This document shows positions 16,901 to 23,194 of a stretch of 33,673 nucleotides of DNA, one piece after another. The notes beneath the pieces were generated by a model. That model saw only the letters and a program-made list of their open reading frames with translations. It had not been told where the DNA came from and ran no database searches. The stretch spans positions 1-33,673 of the forward strand of contig NZ_LYXE01000140.1 in assembly GCF_002532075.1 (NCBI RefSeq). The letters are read 5' to 3'. This stretch comes from Candidatus Chloroploca asiatica. GTDB lineage: Bacteria; Chloroflexota; Chloroflexia; Chloroflexales; Chloroflexaceae. The position numbers were made by a program, and so were the translations under genes. How positions within the stretch are numbered: position 1 is the first letter of the stretch; each line of letters starts with the position of its first letter.

Positions 16901-19262
16901 GGGTCTGCCCATTGTTCTGATCGATCTCGAGCCAACCAAACCGGGCTTGCCCCTCCAGCATCACTGGGCGCGTCGGCATGATCGCCACCAGCGCTGGATT
17001 GCGGGTCAGCGCCTCGGTGATCCGGGCCTTGGCTTCAGCGCTGATCGGCAGATTCGCCAACATATCGAGTTGATCGGTATTCAGGGCCACCAACGGGATG
17101 CCGTCGGCCTCGGCTTGGCGCAGCATGTTGGCAACACTAACCACCGGACGCCCGCTCAGCCGCTCAAGCACGCCGCTTTCTAACTCGCCATCAAGCAACC
17201 CGCGCGCCAGGTTAAAGGCGATCAGCCCTTCCCAGCTTTGTCCAGGGTAGACGATGGTGCGGCGCTCGTTGCTGCGCAGATCGAGCCGCAGTTCGGCCAC
17301 GTCATCGCGGGTCTCCCACGAGGCAATCAGCACCCGTGGCGTCGTCAGCACCGGACGCACGCGCAACTGCTCGCCCAGGCGCGCCGTCGCAAAATCAGAC
17401 TCGGCGGCAAACTGGAGCAGCAGTAACTCCTGGCTCAGCCGCACGCCCGCTTGCACATTGCGCTGCGCCGCACGCAGTTCGGGCATGCGCTCAGTCAATT
17501 GCTGTTCGCTGGCCCCTTGCAGCCCTGACACAAGGGCGTAGCCGGCCTGACTGTCGCGCACAATCGCATCACTGCCGACCGCCGCCCGGCTCAGCGCTTC
17601 GGGCGGAACCGTCGAAGGCGCAATCAGCAGCGAGTAAACCTGATCTTCACTGATGATCGGGGTTTGCCCGAGATCCGGGAGTTCGACCGAGCCACCCCGA
17701 CGGGCCACAAAGCCAGCCCGGTCGGCCAACGCCCGTTCGTGGCGCTCGGTTGTGCCGTCAGGCCCACGGGTCACAATCTCTAGCCAGACCCCAACCGTGA
17801 TCCGCGTCGCCAAGGGGAAGTTGGTCACGGAATCTTGGTAGTTCTGCCCAACAAACGCCTCGTCCCCGATGATGAAACTCGGGGTGTAGTCCGTAATCAG
17901 ACCGGAAAAGAGCGCCCCGCCCTGGGCGCGCTGGTTGGTCAGATGTTCCAGATTGACCGGTTCGCCCACAAGGCTAAAACTATTCAGGGTGACACTCAAC
18001 GGGTAGCTCGACTCGAGGCCACCTTGCACCGCGCTGCTCAACACGCTGTAATGTTCAACCCGCAGCCGCAGATCAACGGTGTGGCGCTGGGCGGCGGGCG
18101 GCTCGGCGACGCGGTCGCTCCCATCAGTGGCGACGGTGCTCACAAAGGTTTGACCCGGTTCAAGGCCAAAAGCCGGATCAACGTCACGCCAGCCCTGACT
18201 GGGGAGGAAAGCCTCGACCCACCAATGGTCGCGGGTCTCGCTCAGCAGCAACGGATCATTGTTGGGGTCACTCACCGGCGTACCGGGTGGGATCGTGCCA
18301 ATCGTGCCCAGCGCGGGCGGGAACATCGTCGCCAACAGATCACGGGCGCGTTCATCGGACAAGCTGCCGTGACGGTAGCGCGCCGGGACGCCACTGGCCC
18401 GCAACAGGGCGATCAACAGGCTGGTGCGGTCGAGACTATTGCCGGCTGCGCTCCAAAGCGTGCCGCGTGCGCCGCGTAACGAACCCACGTATGGCTCAAA
18501 GCCGAGCCCATTGACAAAGGCTACAATCCGGGTGGAATCGTGCCCGAGTGCCGCAGCCTGGGCCACGATAAAGGGATCGAGGTGATCCGCGTCAGGGGTG
18601 CGCTGGAGCCAGGGGGCCAGATCGTCTGCCACCAACCCCACCGGCGCCGAGGAAGCCTGCACCGGACGACCATGCAGCATCGCCCAGGCCTGGGCCTCGT
18701 CAGTCAGCGGGCCAGCGCTGCCCGCGGCACGCACGGTCAGGGTCACACTCAGGGTCGCCTGCGGCGGCAGATCTGCCAGCGCCCAGGCCAGTGCGGAGCC
18801 GTTGCGCTCGGGCGCAGGCACGGCACGCACGAACTGAACGCCCGTCGGCAGCGCCGTGGTCAGCAGCACGCTGTGCGCCGTGTTGGGATCAGCAGCCCGG
18901 TTGAAGCCCGCCACCAGGCGGATGCTCTCGGTGTAGGTCGCCCCAGGGGTGACCGGCGGGGCGACCAGTGGCGGCAGAGTATTGGTCACGCTAAAACTCA
19001 GCGTAACTAGGCCATCCTCCGCTTCGTCCAAGGTCACGGCTGATTGGGAACGCGCAATGCTCAACGGCGCACTGAGCGCCGCTGGCTCGTTGGTCGCCTG
19101 GGCCGAAAGCGCCGCTTGCACGCGGTCATAGGCACCTATAGAACGCGCAAACTCGGCTTTGGCCCGCGCCGGAACAGGGGCGATTGCGGTAATCAGGAGG
19201 ACGAGACAGAGTCCCAGGCGCACCAGGGCATGGCGGCGACGCGACGAGGCAACGAGCAGCAT
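7905..19262 (-). CDS. Giant secreted modular protein (3785 aa): transglutaminase-like, NEW3, beta-sandwich, FG-GAP domains
   Basis: A signal peptide (RRR, then a hydrophobic core, cleavage after ARA at about residue 34) sends this protein out of the cytoplasm. A conserved N-terminal beta domain leads to a transglutaminase-like fold (about 230-370). H346 in DHWWVEAF and D362 in DVDPAFG are present, but the usual cysteine is S276 in AAGNSLDRTSL, so it is probably non-catalytic. Residues about 400-960 are unrecognised, with one hydrophobic stretch (KWMFAFIGFWHGYFAYALSF). NEW3/CARDB-like Ig-type domains cover about 1200-1500 and again 3200-3740. An acidic RPQ repeat (about 1785-1857) acts as a linker. 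Tandem beta-sandwich modules span about 1870-2660, then FG-GAP/VCBS repeats (about 2670-3070) with DLDGDG-type calcium loops. It ends in VYLPLVRR, a tail I recall from secreted Chloroflexota proteins. RBS GAGGA precedes the ATG. The likely role is in adhesion, sheath or envelope. Confidence 0.95.
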   Translation of the reverse strand: MLLVASSRRRHALVRLGLCLVLLITAIAPVPARAKAEFARSIGAYDRVQAALSAQATNEPAALSAPLSIARSQSAVTLDEAEDGLVTLSFSVTNTLPPLVAPPVTPGATYTESIRLVAGFNRAADPNTAHSVLLTTALPTGVQFVRAVPAPERNGSALAWALADLPPQATLSVTLTVRAAGSAGPLTDEAQAWAMLHGRPVQASSAPVGLVADDLAPWLQRTPDADHLDPFIVAQAAALGHDSTRIVAFVNGLGFEPYVGSLRGARGTLWSAAGNSLDRTSLLIALLRASGVPARYRHGSLSDERARDLLATMFPPALGTIGTIPPGTPVSDPNNDPLLLSETRDHWWVEAFLPSQGWRDVDPAFGLEPGQTFVSTVATDGSDRVAEPPAAQRHTVDLRLRVEHYSVLSSAVQGGLESSYPLSVTLNSFSLVGEPVNLEHLTNQRAQGGALFSGLITDYTPSFIIGDEAFVGQNYQDSVTNFPLATRITVGVWLEIVTRGPDGTTERHERALADRAGFVARRGGSVELPDLGQTPIISEDQVYSLLIAPSTVPPEALSRAAVGSDAIVRDSQAGYALVSGLQGASEQQLTERMPELRAAQRNVQAGVRLSQELLLLQFAAESDFATARLGEQLRVRPVLTTPRVLIASWETRDDVAELRLDLRSNERRTIVYPGQSWEGLIAFNLARGLLDGELESGVLERLSGRPVVSVANMLRQAEADGIPLVALNTDQLDMLANLPISAEAKARITEALTRNPALVAIMPTRPVMLEGQARFGWLEIDQNNGQTRDVSEDGMHVALVDYAFLAVGMDTKWMFAFIGFWHGYFAYALSFVGAILSEMPIADDDLKGAWQRASGRAMAMVDEIIKGISDSAKNSGNDDDRIDAYLNGTGFAGKGGDTNEALIMQGGFKNGATVAQRIIDSQIDPPLPRALGDVAPRPASAPPFVSATVSPGSPALSAGSVNGTLTTAGLALNGPPERTAFYAPALAGLGVGGDGAAYALSNFASTANLSVQNTSLRLPPFTGTLQVAGQPLAPNGGLALVSFTGELTVREADASTDSVGLEGTATDLFTLGLTAPAGPLTPGEATALNSELRASFTSSFTLTVAPPPGWAAEVAANGRISLTPPLGTPAGDYGLLVFAEAQRAPGLPVAATQRVTVAARDGVTLRVALDPQTTVPWGPVNPDAPATGINDGRIQLSDAAFVATLTNEAATAREFTLSVDGLPAGWLVLSGADSAGQTRLRLPAGAIGQVGFAISPTLEILPPAGTAYPFTVRATATDNPARSASAVGSFRMPGLAYSYIEAQPTTLVTAPGQAAQFDLTVQNVGNAAGGFPLTATLPGAGWQLAGLPPVTNVGAGEVARLPIQIMAPPNAPTNQRVTLSLAARSGPYTQTLPIEVSLVAPEAICVYTAANAVTGAPAIALRELGAAVSALASTPSEAHREATASQLRLLADLVAGLPGGGSAAGELRARAALVLEANDAASLQAALAGLCREMDTLGTDLALAQRHGASVRFAPGTLAALPAQAVSAELVLRSQGREPTTYEVRFSGAPGLPAPQTLRLAPDEEARLPLSFSSAETGFLSVQADLTAVDASGDQLGFATSAKLGVQVVTAFVRVLRVELSPDFVETGVSSSTVRLEVANLVGMPRPATADLRLLAPDGSTVRTLSVPLTIVGGDPTSYTLGTLDSSALANGVYTATVVLRDPAGAAIPGGDGFGFLTVGEGLAASVDLAPLLVAPGSAVVTTSITTQIRQGAVLDQAAVTGFVPVAGPAAAPVVDGRDTPAGVSRPQADPNADEDLRPQTEPAAEGDARPQTDPAADEDSRPQGEPDPQDEARPQTDPAADEDSRPQGEPDPQDEDRLNVIRPAFIGPGITRYEENDATFSASGTWDSTGLSHASGGNSTQSRTAGDVISATLTSAWLHLGLATGPSYGRAEVLIDGVSQGEIDLYSRVNGLRSVAYANLGPGPHTIEVRVLGSRNPLSGDNWVNLDYLDAWDGTSMPEGTFEETDPRVGLSGSWFTRSDGEPSGGSYLNGYTDLASAWFPFTGDSVGVQLMVGPNYGRTHVRVDGQSLGLVDLRADTVAPKVFAFEGLGDGPHVLQIEQYRDDATLDAITVPGSAPFYTPPVPTGVIRYEEDDPALRYNGQPLATTARSWGVEWLSHVSGGSMTTSRTAGDVISATLTSAWLHLGLATGPYYGRAEVLIDGVSQGEIDLYSRVNGLRSVAYANLGPGPHTIEVRVLGSRNPLSGDNWVNLDYLDAWDGTSMPEGTFEETDPRVGLSGSWFTRSDGEPSGGSYLNGYTDLASAWFPFTGDSVGVQLMVGPNYGRTHVRVDGQSLGLVDLRADTVAPKVFAFEGLGDGPHVLQIEQYRDDATLDAITVPGSAPFYTPPVPTGVIRYEEDDPALRYNGQPLATTARSWGVDWLPQASGGYMATSRTAGDVISATLTSEWLHLGLATGPFYGQAEVLIDGVSRESIDTYSESPGLISRIYRDLGPGPHTLEVRVLGTSNPLSGDNWIGLDYLDAWDGTDAPTGLFTHESERVFRSRDWDMVASARVPGGSFIEDGSSAWFLTTGDEVTLIGATNPADANGPAQVEVWVDGVSRGPLDLSYAFSRSPLPLRLTGLGAGPHVIQITNLRRGGLVGFDSSATPFVGIPMVEWSSDVPASNDGYVITTISAGDLTGDGSVELALSSGNGNLYIYRGDGQDAGDGTPIIWQREVGLGDTPALVDLDGDGLVEVIVGSDRGVFAFAHDGTPLWSNSEIRPHTVKFRDYVFESLGWGGAAVANLDADPEAEIVAVGHLDVRPNPGVESQRLLVFKADGTVAARYDLPISEFQFTATPPLLADLTGDGRPEILVGQRNILIALSYANGTLSELWRRTTTITYGLWGEGTWGSPAVGNLDGNQPGGDPDPEIVMVWDTKIELLKADGSLVWSYDAGQRLNPGSVSLADVDGDGEVEIVTVMKRPWPADEQDIIVLNADGSLLWTQPVFDRTTSSSGVTVMDLDGDGRYEVVWNGAGTGLAIFQGSDGTLLFNEPLINSGTVNDYPIIADVDGDGQAEIIAGDNEGFYVVGFSDWGSARPLWNQYNYHITNINDDLTVPFSEPESWRVHNTYRTQSPLQNPVPVYTIDLTHTLPVSGVIPLEPSFSNPPLTPAPDLAWRYRQEGFSQPTRTTSFATSLPDLRPGEVRAVSLGTEVSYALPSGRNTLRFDPLYVTAARLITVRPLADEVAPGGLASYEVTLHNAGPTTNYSLAVLGLPPGWADLPASVELESNSTVTLTLRLNVPADTALEVYPFVVTATTDAGVQDQAPTTLTVSGSRLQLEPSLREARFGQVVTYTVTLDNPTASAQDYALRTNGLEGNGVALPATLSVPAGAERAFTLTVTATGLAGLAPFSVEAQASDGSLAAGTAALNVIGGPAVTSALSPAEAHTGPGAIAALTLTVTNLGSMADSYRFTLEAPTGWQAVLSADAEPVTSLRLLPVLFNRATLQLAVTPPPGTLPGRYPIRVRTTSALSSAAVSLAEATVVVSERGVGVAISPASATLAPDQAQTWTAQVTNLGSTADSFALTLGGVLAANARLEPAQVTLDAGATTQVQVQVEPLPFLPPGGLSFAVTARSQGDPTVSAAATARANVLGFNGVALSLSPEAMPLPSSGEVRLLAVITNTGNLDAIYDLQAESNAASWQTTLDPAVVFVPAGRAVAVLLSVSPSSRSGPEHQIFPPLIATSATSPPSTLRLRSNPAPLTQTPITVRVRAVVRGDTASAEASALLEAATPVSNERVYLPLVRR
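12004..13593. repeat. 795-bp tandem duplication inside the giant gene
   Basis: The segment 12004-12798 is repeated as 12799-13593, a period of 795 bp (265 codons). The two copies are nearly identical over about 675 bp (12004-12680 against 12799-13475), with the rare difference TGCG/CGCG at 12021/12816, and diverge somewhat towards the right end. Each copy encodes two related beta-sandwich modules (one with GDVISATLTSAWLHLGLATG, one with GDSVGVQLMVGPNYGRTHV). A third, more diverged copy of the first module lies at about 11640-12003. The near-identity indicates a recent duplication or ongoing gene conversion, and a site where module number may vary. Confidence 0.92.
13694..13837. repeat. 72-bp perfect tandem repeat within an acidic 12-residue repeat region
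   Basis: Bases 13694-13765 and 13766-13837 are identical. They belong to a longer run (about 13688-13905) that encodes six 12-residue units of the type RPQTDPAADEDS and RPQGEPDPQDEA on the minus strand. The exact duplication covers two units. The units are rich in Pro, Asp and Glu and have no hydrophobic residues, which suits an extended acidic linker between the Ig-like half and the beta-sandwich half of the giant protein. Confidence 0.9.
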
Positions 19263-19440
19263 TGGTTTTTCCTCAAGGTATAAGAGCGACTTACTCTGCT
19301 TTCTAACATCTTCTTAACACAGTCTTTACCGTTAAGCGCATACCTGCATAATGTAGCAAGCAATTGCCTCCCCAATTAAACCAGTTTATTGTTATACTTA
19401 GGTAACACAAAAGTGACACAATTCGGATGACTAGCAACAT
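19263..19440. promoter_or_regulatory. Divergent promoter region between the giant gene and the HTH-STAND regulator
   Basis: This 178-bp AT-richer region separates two divergent starts. On the plus strand TATACT at 19393-19398 is a fair -10 box without a clear -35. Immediately after it, GTAACAC (19402-19408) and GTGACAC (19413-19419) form a direct repeat spaced 11 bp, one helical turn, as a dimeric HTH protein might bind. On the minus strand a TTATAC box lies about 20 bp before the GAGGA ribosome binding site of the giant gene. Coregulation by the adjacent HTH protein is an inference. Confidence 0.45.
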
Positions 19441-21963
19441 ATGGTTCGTTCCTCTGTTTTTGGTGAATGGGTGCGCCGCCGCCGCACTTCCCTCGGTCTG
19501 ACTCAGGCGGCGCTTGCCGATCAGATTGCCTGTTCGCTCTCGCTGGTGCGCAAAATTGAACGCGGCGAGCGTACGTTGCCACCGGCGATGTTGCCGCAAG
19601 TGCTCGATCTGCTCCAGGCTACCCCGGCTGAGCAGGCGGCTTTTTTGCCCGCGAGCACGGTGCCACTCCCCGCGAGCCGCACCGTTGTCATCAACGCACC
19701 ACGCTCGCGCCCACCAGGGGCGGTACCTGCGCCGCCTAATCCCTTGCTTGGGCGTGAGGTTCTGCTCGCCACCATCCAACGCCATCTGTTGCGCGACGGC
19801 ACACGGTTGCTCACCCTGCTTGGCCCGCCCGGTGTTGGGAAAACCCGCCTCGCGCAGCATGCCGCACTCAACGTACGCCCGCTCTTTGACGACCATGTCG
19901 TCTATCTGGCGCTTGCCTCACTAAGCGAGCCGACCCAATTGCTCCCCGCGCTTGCCCGTGCCCTGGCGCTTACGGAACAGCCCGGAACTTCCCTGCTCAA
20001 TCAACTCGCCGATCGCCTGTATCATCAGTCAACCCTGCTCATCCTCGATAACTTCGAGCACCTGCTTGCGTCAGCTCACGATGTGGCTGAATTGCTCGCA
20101 CTCTGCCCTCTGCTCCAGGTTATTGCGACGAGTCGTGCGCCGTTGCGCCTGCGTGCCGAACGCCTCTTTGCGGTCGAGCCGCTCGGTTTGCCCGCAACAG
20201 ATCAGGCCGAGGCGATTGTCCAGGCCCCGTCCGTGCAACTCTTTGCCGAGCGCGCTGGCGCAGTGTGTCCGAGCTTCAAACTTGCCGATGCAGCTTCCGA
20301 AGTGGCCACGATCTGCCGCCGTCTCGACGGCCTCCCCCTTGCGATTGAGCTCGCTGCCGCACGTTGTTATCGTTTTACACCCGCTGAACTCCTGGCCCAG
20401 CTTTCGCCCTTGCTGCCTGCCCTCACTGAAGGCCCACACGATCTGCCCGAACGCCAGCGCACGCTCCATCGCGCGATCATGTGGAGCTACCAGTTGCTCG
20501 ATCCCGCGACCCGCCAGATCTTTGATCGCCTAGGTGTTTTCGAGGGCGGCTGGACACGGCACGCAGCGCAGACCATCAATGGTTCTATGCCCATCGCGCT
20601 GGCCCTTACCCAACTGGTGGAACAACAATTGGTGAAGGTCAAAGATGATCGCTACGAATTCCTGGAAACGTTGCGTGCCTTTGCGTTCGAGCAACTGAGC
20701 GCCAGCGGTGAACTGGCAACGCAACAGGCCCGGCATGCCGCATTCTTCGTCAAGCTGGCTGAGCAGGCCGAGGTCGCTCTTGATGGCCCAGAACAGCAGA
20801 CCTGGCTTGTGCATCTTGACGCCGAGTTACCCAACCTGCGGGCCGCCTACACCTGGTCGCTTGCCCACGACGGTGGCCTGGCTGGGTTGCGCATCAGTAC
20901 CGCTCTCTTCACCTACTGGCGCACACGCGGTCTCTTCAGTGAAGGGCGCCGCTGGCTCGAACCGTTGGTGGCGCATCCGCCGCCCGGCGATCTTGATCTC
21001 CAGGCACGCGCCAACTATGCCACGAGCTTTCTCATCTCACAACAGTCAGACACCAGTTGCTATGCCTATCTCGACCAGGCAATCGCCCTCTTTCGCGCCT
21101 GCGACAATCCAACTGGCCTCGCCCGCAGCCTCAACCTCGCGGGCATCCTTGCACGCATTCCTGGCAAATATGCGCAATCGGTCGAACTGCATCAACAGAG
21201 TCTCGCCCTGGCGCACTCAACCGGTGATGCCTTTTTGTTGTCCACGATCCTCAACAACCTGGGCATGACCTACGTCGCTCAGGGCAATTACCTCAATGCG
21301 ATCAACTGCTTTCACGACGCAATGACCTATGCGCGTGCCTGTGGTAATCACGTGCGGATCGCCGGTATACTTGTTAATCTCAGCAATGCGCTGCGTCTAC
21401 AGTGCGCTTACACGCAAGCTGAGGCCACTTTTCAACAGGCTCTCGTGCTTGCCGAACAGATCGGCATACCCGAGATCATCGCTGAGTCGCAGGATGGGTT
21501 GGGCCTGATCGCCCTTGCGAGCGGCGATTACCCTCAGGCTATGCAGTTACTCACCCAGAGCCTCAATACCTATGAAGCCCAGGGTCTGGTCTTTGCCGTC
21601 GTCCGCGTACGGCGCAACCTGGGATATCTGGCGCTCCAGCAGAGTGACGCAACGACAGCCGAGCACTGGTTCCGTGCCAGTATACACAGCTCCCCTCTGT
21701 CAGGGTTGGCCGACATCACCATCCATGCCATCGCTGGTCTGGCGCTGCTCGCCGCACAGCGGGGCAATGTGCCTAAAGCCGCACGACTGCTCGGGGCCGC
21801 TGAGCACCTGCAGCGTTCCTATGAACTAGGCACCGAGCCGAACGATTTGCATGTACGTGTGCAGGTGCGCACCTTGATCGCAGTGCATCCAACCTGGCAG
21901 GCTGACTATGCAGCAGGCAGCATGCTATCATTGGCGCAAGTGCTCGCCGAGTATACATATTAG
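19441..21963 (+). CDS. XRE-type HTH, NB-ARC (STAND) ATPase, TPR regulator
   Basis: An N-terminal Cro/C1-type helix-turn-helix (about residues 6-62; GEWVRRRRTSLGLTQAALA and SLVRKIERGER) is joined to a STAND NTPase. The P-loop is GPPGVGKTRLA with K134, and Walker B is STLLILDNFEHLL (about 195-208), followed by the ATSRAPLRL sensor and LDGLPLAIELAAAR, the GLPLA motif of NB-ARC proteins. From about residue 500 to 790 are tetratricopeptide-type repeats (for example LNNLGMTYVAQGNYLNAI and LGYLALQQSD). Such proteins act as ligand-gated switches, with TPRs sensing, ATP exchange opening the protein and the HTH binding DNA. At 840 aa it looks full-length, with no frameshift. It is transcribed away from the giant secreted gene across 178 bp, which makes that gene a candidate target. 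No enzymatic effector is attached, so regulation is more likely than a killing role. Confidence 0.93.
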   Translation: MVRSSVFGEWVRRRRTSLGLTQAALADQIACSLSLVRKIERGERTLPPAMLPQVLDLLQATPAEQAAFLPASTVPLPASRTVVINAPRSRPPGAVPAPPNPLLGREVLLATIQRHLLRDGTRLLTLLGPPGVGKTRLAQHAALNVRPLFDDHVVYLALASLSEPTQLLPALARALALTEQPGTSLLNQLADRLYHQSTLLILDNFEHLLASAHDVAELLALCPLLQVIATSRAPLRLRAERLFAVEPLGLPATDQAEAIVQAPSVQLFAERAGAVCPSFKLADAASEVATICRRLDGLPLAIELAAARCYRFTPAELLAQLSPLLPALTEGPHDLPERQRTLHRAIMWSYQLLDPATRQIFDRLGVFEGGWTRHAAQTINGSMPIALALTQLVEQQLVKVKDDRYEFLETLRAFAFEQLSASGELATQQARHAAFFVKLAEQAEVALDGPEQQTWLVHLDAELPNLRAAYTWSLAHDGGLAGLRISTALFTYWRTRGLFSEGRRWLEPLVAHPPPGDLDLQARANYATSFLISQQSDTSCYAYLDQAIALFRACDNPTGLARSLNLAGILARIPGKYAQSVELHQQSLALAHSTGDAFLLSTILNNLGMTYVAQGNYLNAINCFHDAMTYARACGNHVRIAGILVNLSNALRLQCAYTQAEATFQQALVLAEQIGIPEIIAESQDGLGLIALASGDYPQAMQLLTQSLNTYEAQGLVFAVVRVRRNLGYLALQQSDATTAEHWFRASIHSSPLSGLADITIHAIAGLALLAAQRGNVPKAARLLGAAEHLQRSYELGTEPNDLHVRVQVRTLIAVHPTWQADYAAGSMLSLAQVLAEYTY

Positions 21964-22164
21964 TGGCTGGTGGGCAGGCTGAGACTCGCCGTCGAACGGT
22001 TGCACATCGCCACGAGTACCAATCGTCAAGATACAGCGGTGTACCAAACCAGCTTATCACCATCGCCAGCGTTCTGTGTGGTTGAGCTACTGCGAGGGCT
22101 CTTCGTCTTCGTCCCATTCGCCTGCGCTATACTGAGTATCATCACAAGATGGGAGGAACCCTGG

Positions 22165-22812
22165 ATGCGTTCAGCGACGATCACGCGCAGTGAGGCGAGG
22201 AAGATCTACGACCAGCTTGGTACCCGCCTGGATCGGGCGGCCCGCTTCGAAGGGCGGGCCAAGGCGCTCGCACTCACGCTGCTGGCGGTGAAACCCGGCC
22301 AGCGCGTGCTCCATGTTGGCGTTGGCACCGGCGTCGAGCACGCTGCCCTCCAACAGGCGACCGGAGCGCACGGGCTTGTCGTGGGCTGCGACCTTGCACG
22401 AAGCATGATCGAGCTGACGCGGCAACGTGCGCCTACCCCGCTCTGCCAGAGTGATGCGATCCAGCTGCCTTTGCGCTCGCACCAATTTGACCGGCTCTTC
22501 TCCGCCTACATGCTCGACCTCATCCCACTCGCCGAGATTCCGCTCGTGCTCGCTGAGTTCCGGCGCGTCTTGCGTCCGGGCGGACGGCTCGTGCTCGTCT
22601 CGCTCACCGAGGGCACCAACCTCGCGAGTCGGATCTTCGTTGCCGCATGGAAGCTCGTCTACCAGCTTGATCCGCGTCGCCTCGGGGGCTGTCGCCCACT
22701 CCACCTCACGGCGCTGCTCAGCGCCGCTGGCTTTGCGGTCGAGCACCATGTGGTTGTGCAGCGTGGTTTCCCGAGCGAAGTGCTGGTTGGGACGGCGCCC
22801 GAGCTAGGTTGA
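22165..22812 (+). CDS. Class I SAM-dependent methyltransferase (UbiE/PmtA-like)
   Basis: This is a 215-aa methyltransferase. Motif I is VLHVGVGTG (residues 48-56), the acidic end of strand 2 is D76 in VVGCDLARSM, and QSDAIQLPLRSHQFD with SAYMLDLIP forms motifs II and III. RRVLRPGGRLVLVSL is the post-motif III segment of UbiE-type enzymes. The substrate cannot be read from sequence; relatives methylate quinones or phospholipid head groups. The frame is open back to 21970, but the start at 22165 is chosen because GGGAGGA at 22151-22157 sits just before it and because homology starts there. A TATACT at 22128-22133 could be the -10 of its own promoter. It stands alone between a regulator and a degenerate region. 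Confidence 0.9.
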   Translation: MRSATITRSEARKIYDQLGTRLDRAARFEGRAKALALTLLAVKPGQRVLHVGVGTGVEHAALQQATGAHGLVVGCDLARSMIELTRQRAPTPLCQSDAIQLPLRSHQFDRLFSAYMLDLIPLAEIPLVLAEFRRVLRPGGRLVLVSLTEGTNLASRIFVAAWKLVYQLDPRRLGGCRPLHLTALLSAAGFAVEHHVVVQRGFPSEVLVGTAPELG

Positions 22813-22837
22813 CCTTCCTCACCACGTGTAGCAACGG

Positions 22838-22871
22838 GCCGTCCGGTCCGAATCCGACGATTACGGACGGT
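22838..22871 (+). terminator. Possible terminator hairpin after the methyltransferase
   Basis: GCCGTCCG at 22838-22845 and CGGACGGT at 22864-22871 form an 8-bp stem (one G-T pair) with an 18-base loop, 26 bp after the stop codon. There is no T-run, so intrinsic termination is doubtful. Confidence 0.25.
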
Positions 22872-22883
22872 CGTCGGCGGGAT

Positions 22884-23192
22884 TATGCGGCGGCGACTGA
22901 CGCAACTCGCGCAGCACGCTGATGCGAGAGACCGTCGAGACGCAGGAGGGCACCAGAATCGTCAGAGCCATAGCCACTCGTGCATCTGCTTGCTCCCCTA
23001 CGGTCTTCTTCGACGACCCCTGTGGCAGTGCCCCACTCGACGGCTCGGGGTAGGTTGCGCGTCGCCAGCGCCTCGCCGGGTCGAGGGGGAATGGCGCGGG
23101 GTAGACTGGGGCTCACCCCGCATCCTGCCACTGTCCCGTCGACCAGCACTGTGCGCCCGACCGGCGGCTCCAGGGCCACGACCAGCAGTCAT
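22884..23192 (-). other. Degenerate stretch with a strong ribosome binding site but no recognisable product
   Basis: On the minus strand an AAGGAGG sequence overlaps the end of the glucosidase fragment, followed by a TAG and then an ATG at 23192. This is a textbook start for a downstream operon gene. The frame from that ATG gives a 64-aa Arg/Gly-rich product that does not look like a real protein. The neighbouring frame (LLVVALEPPVGRTVLVDG at about 23185-23132, open to 22883) looks more protein-like but has no start of its own. The simplest reading is a third operon gene destroyed by frameshifts. I recognise no family. Confidence 0.4.
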
Positions 23193-23194
23193 AG

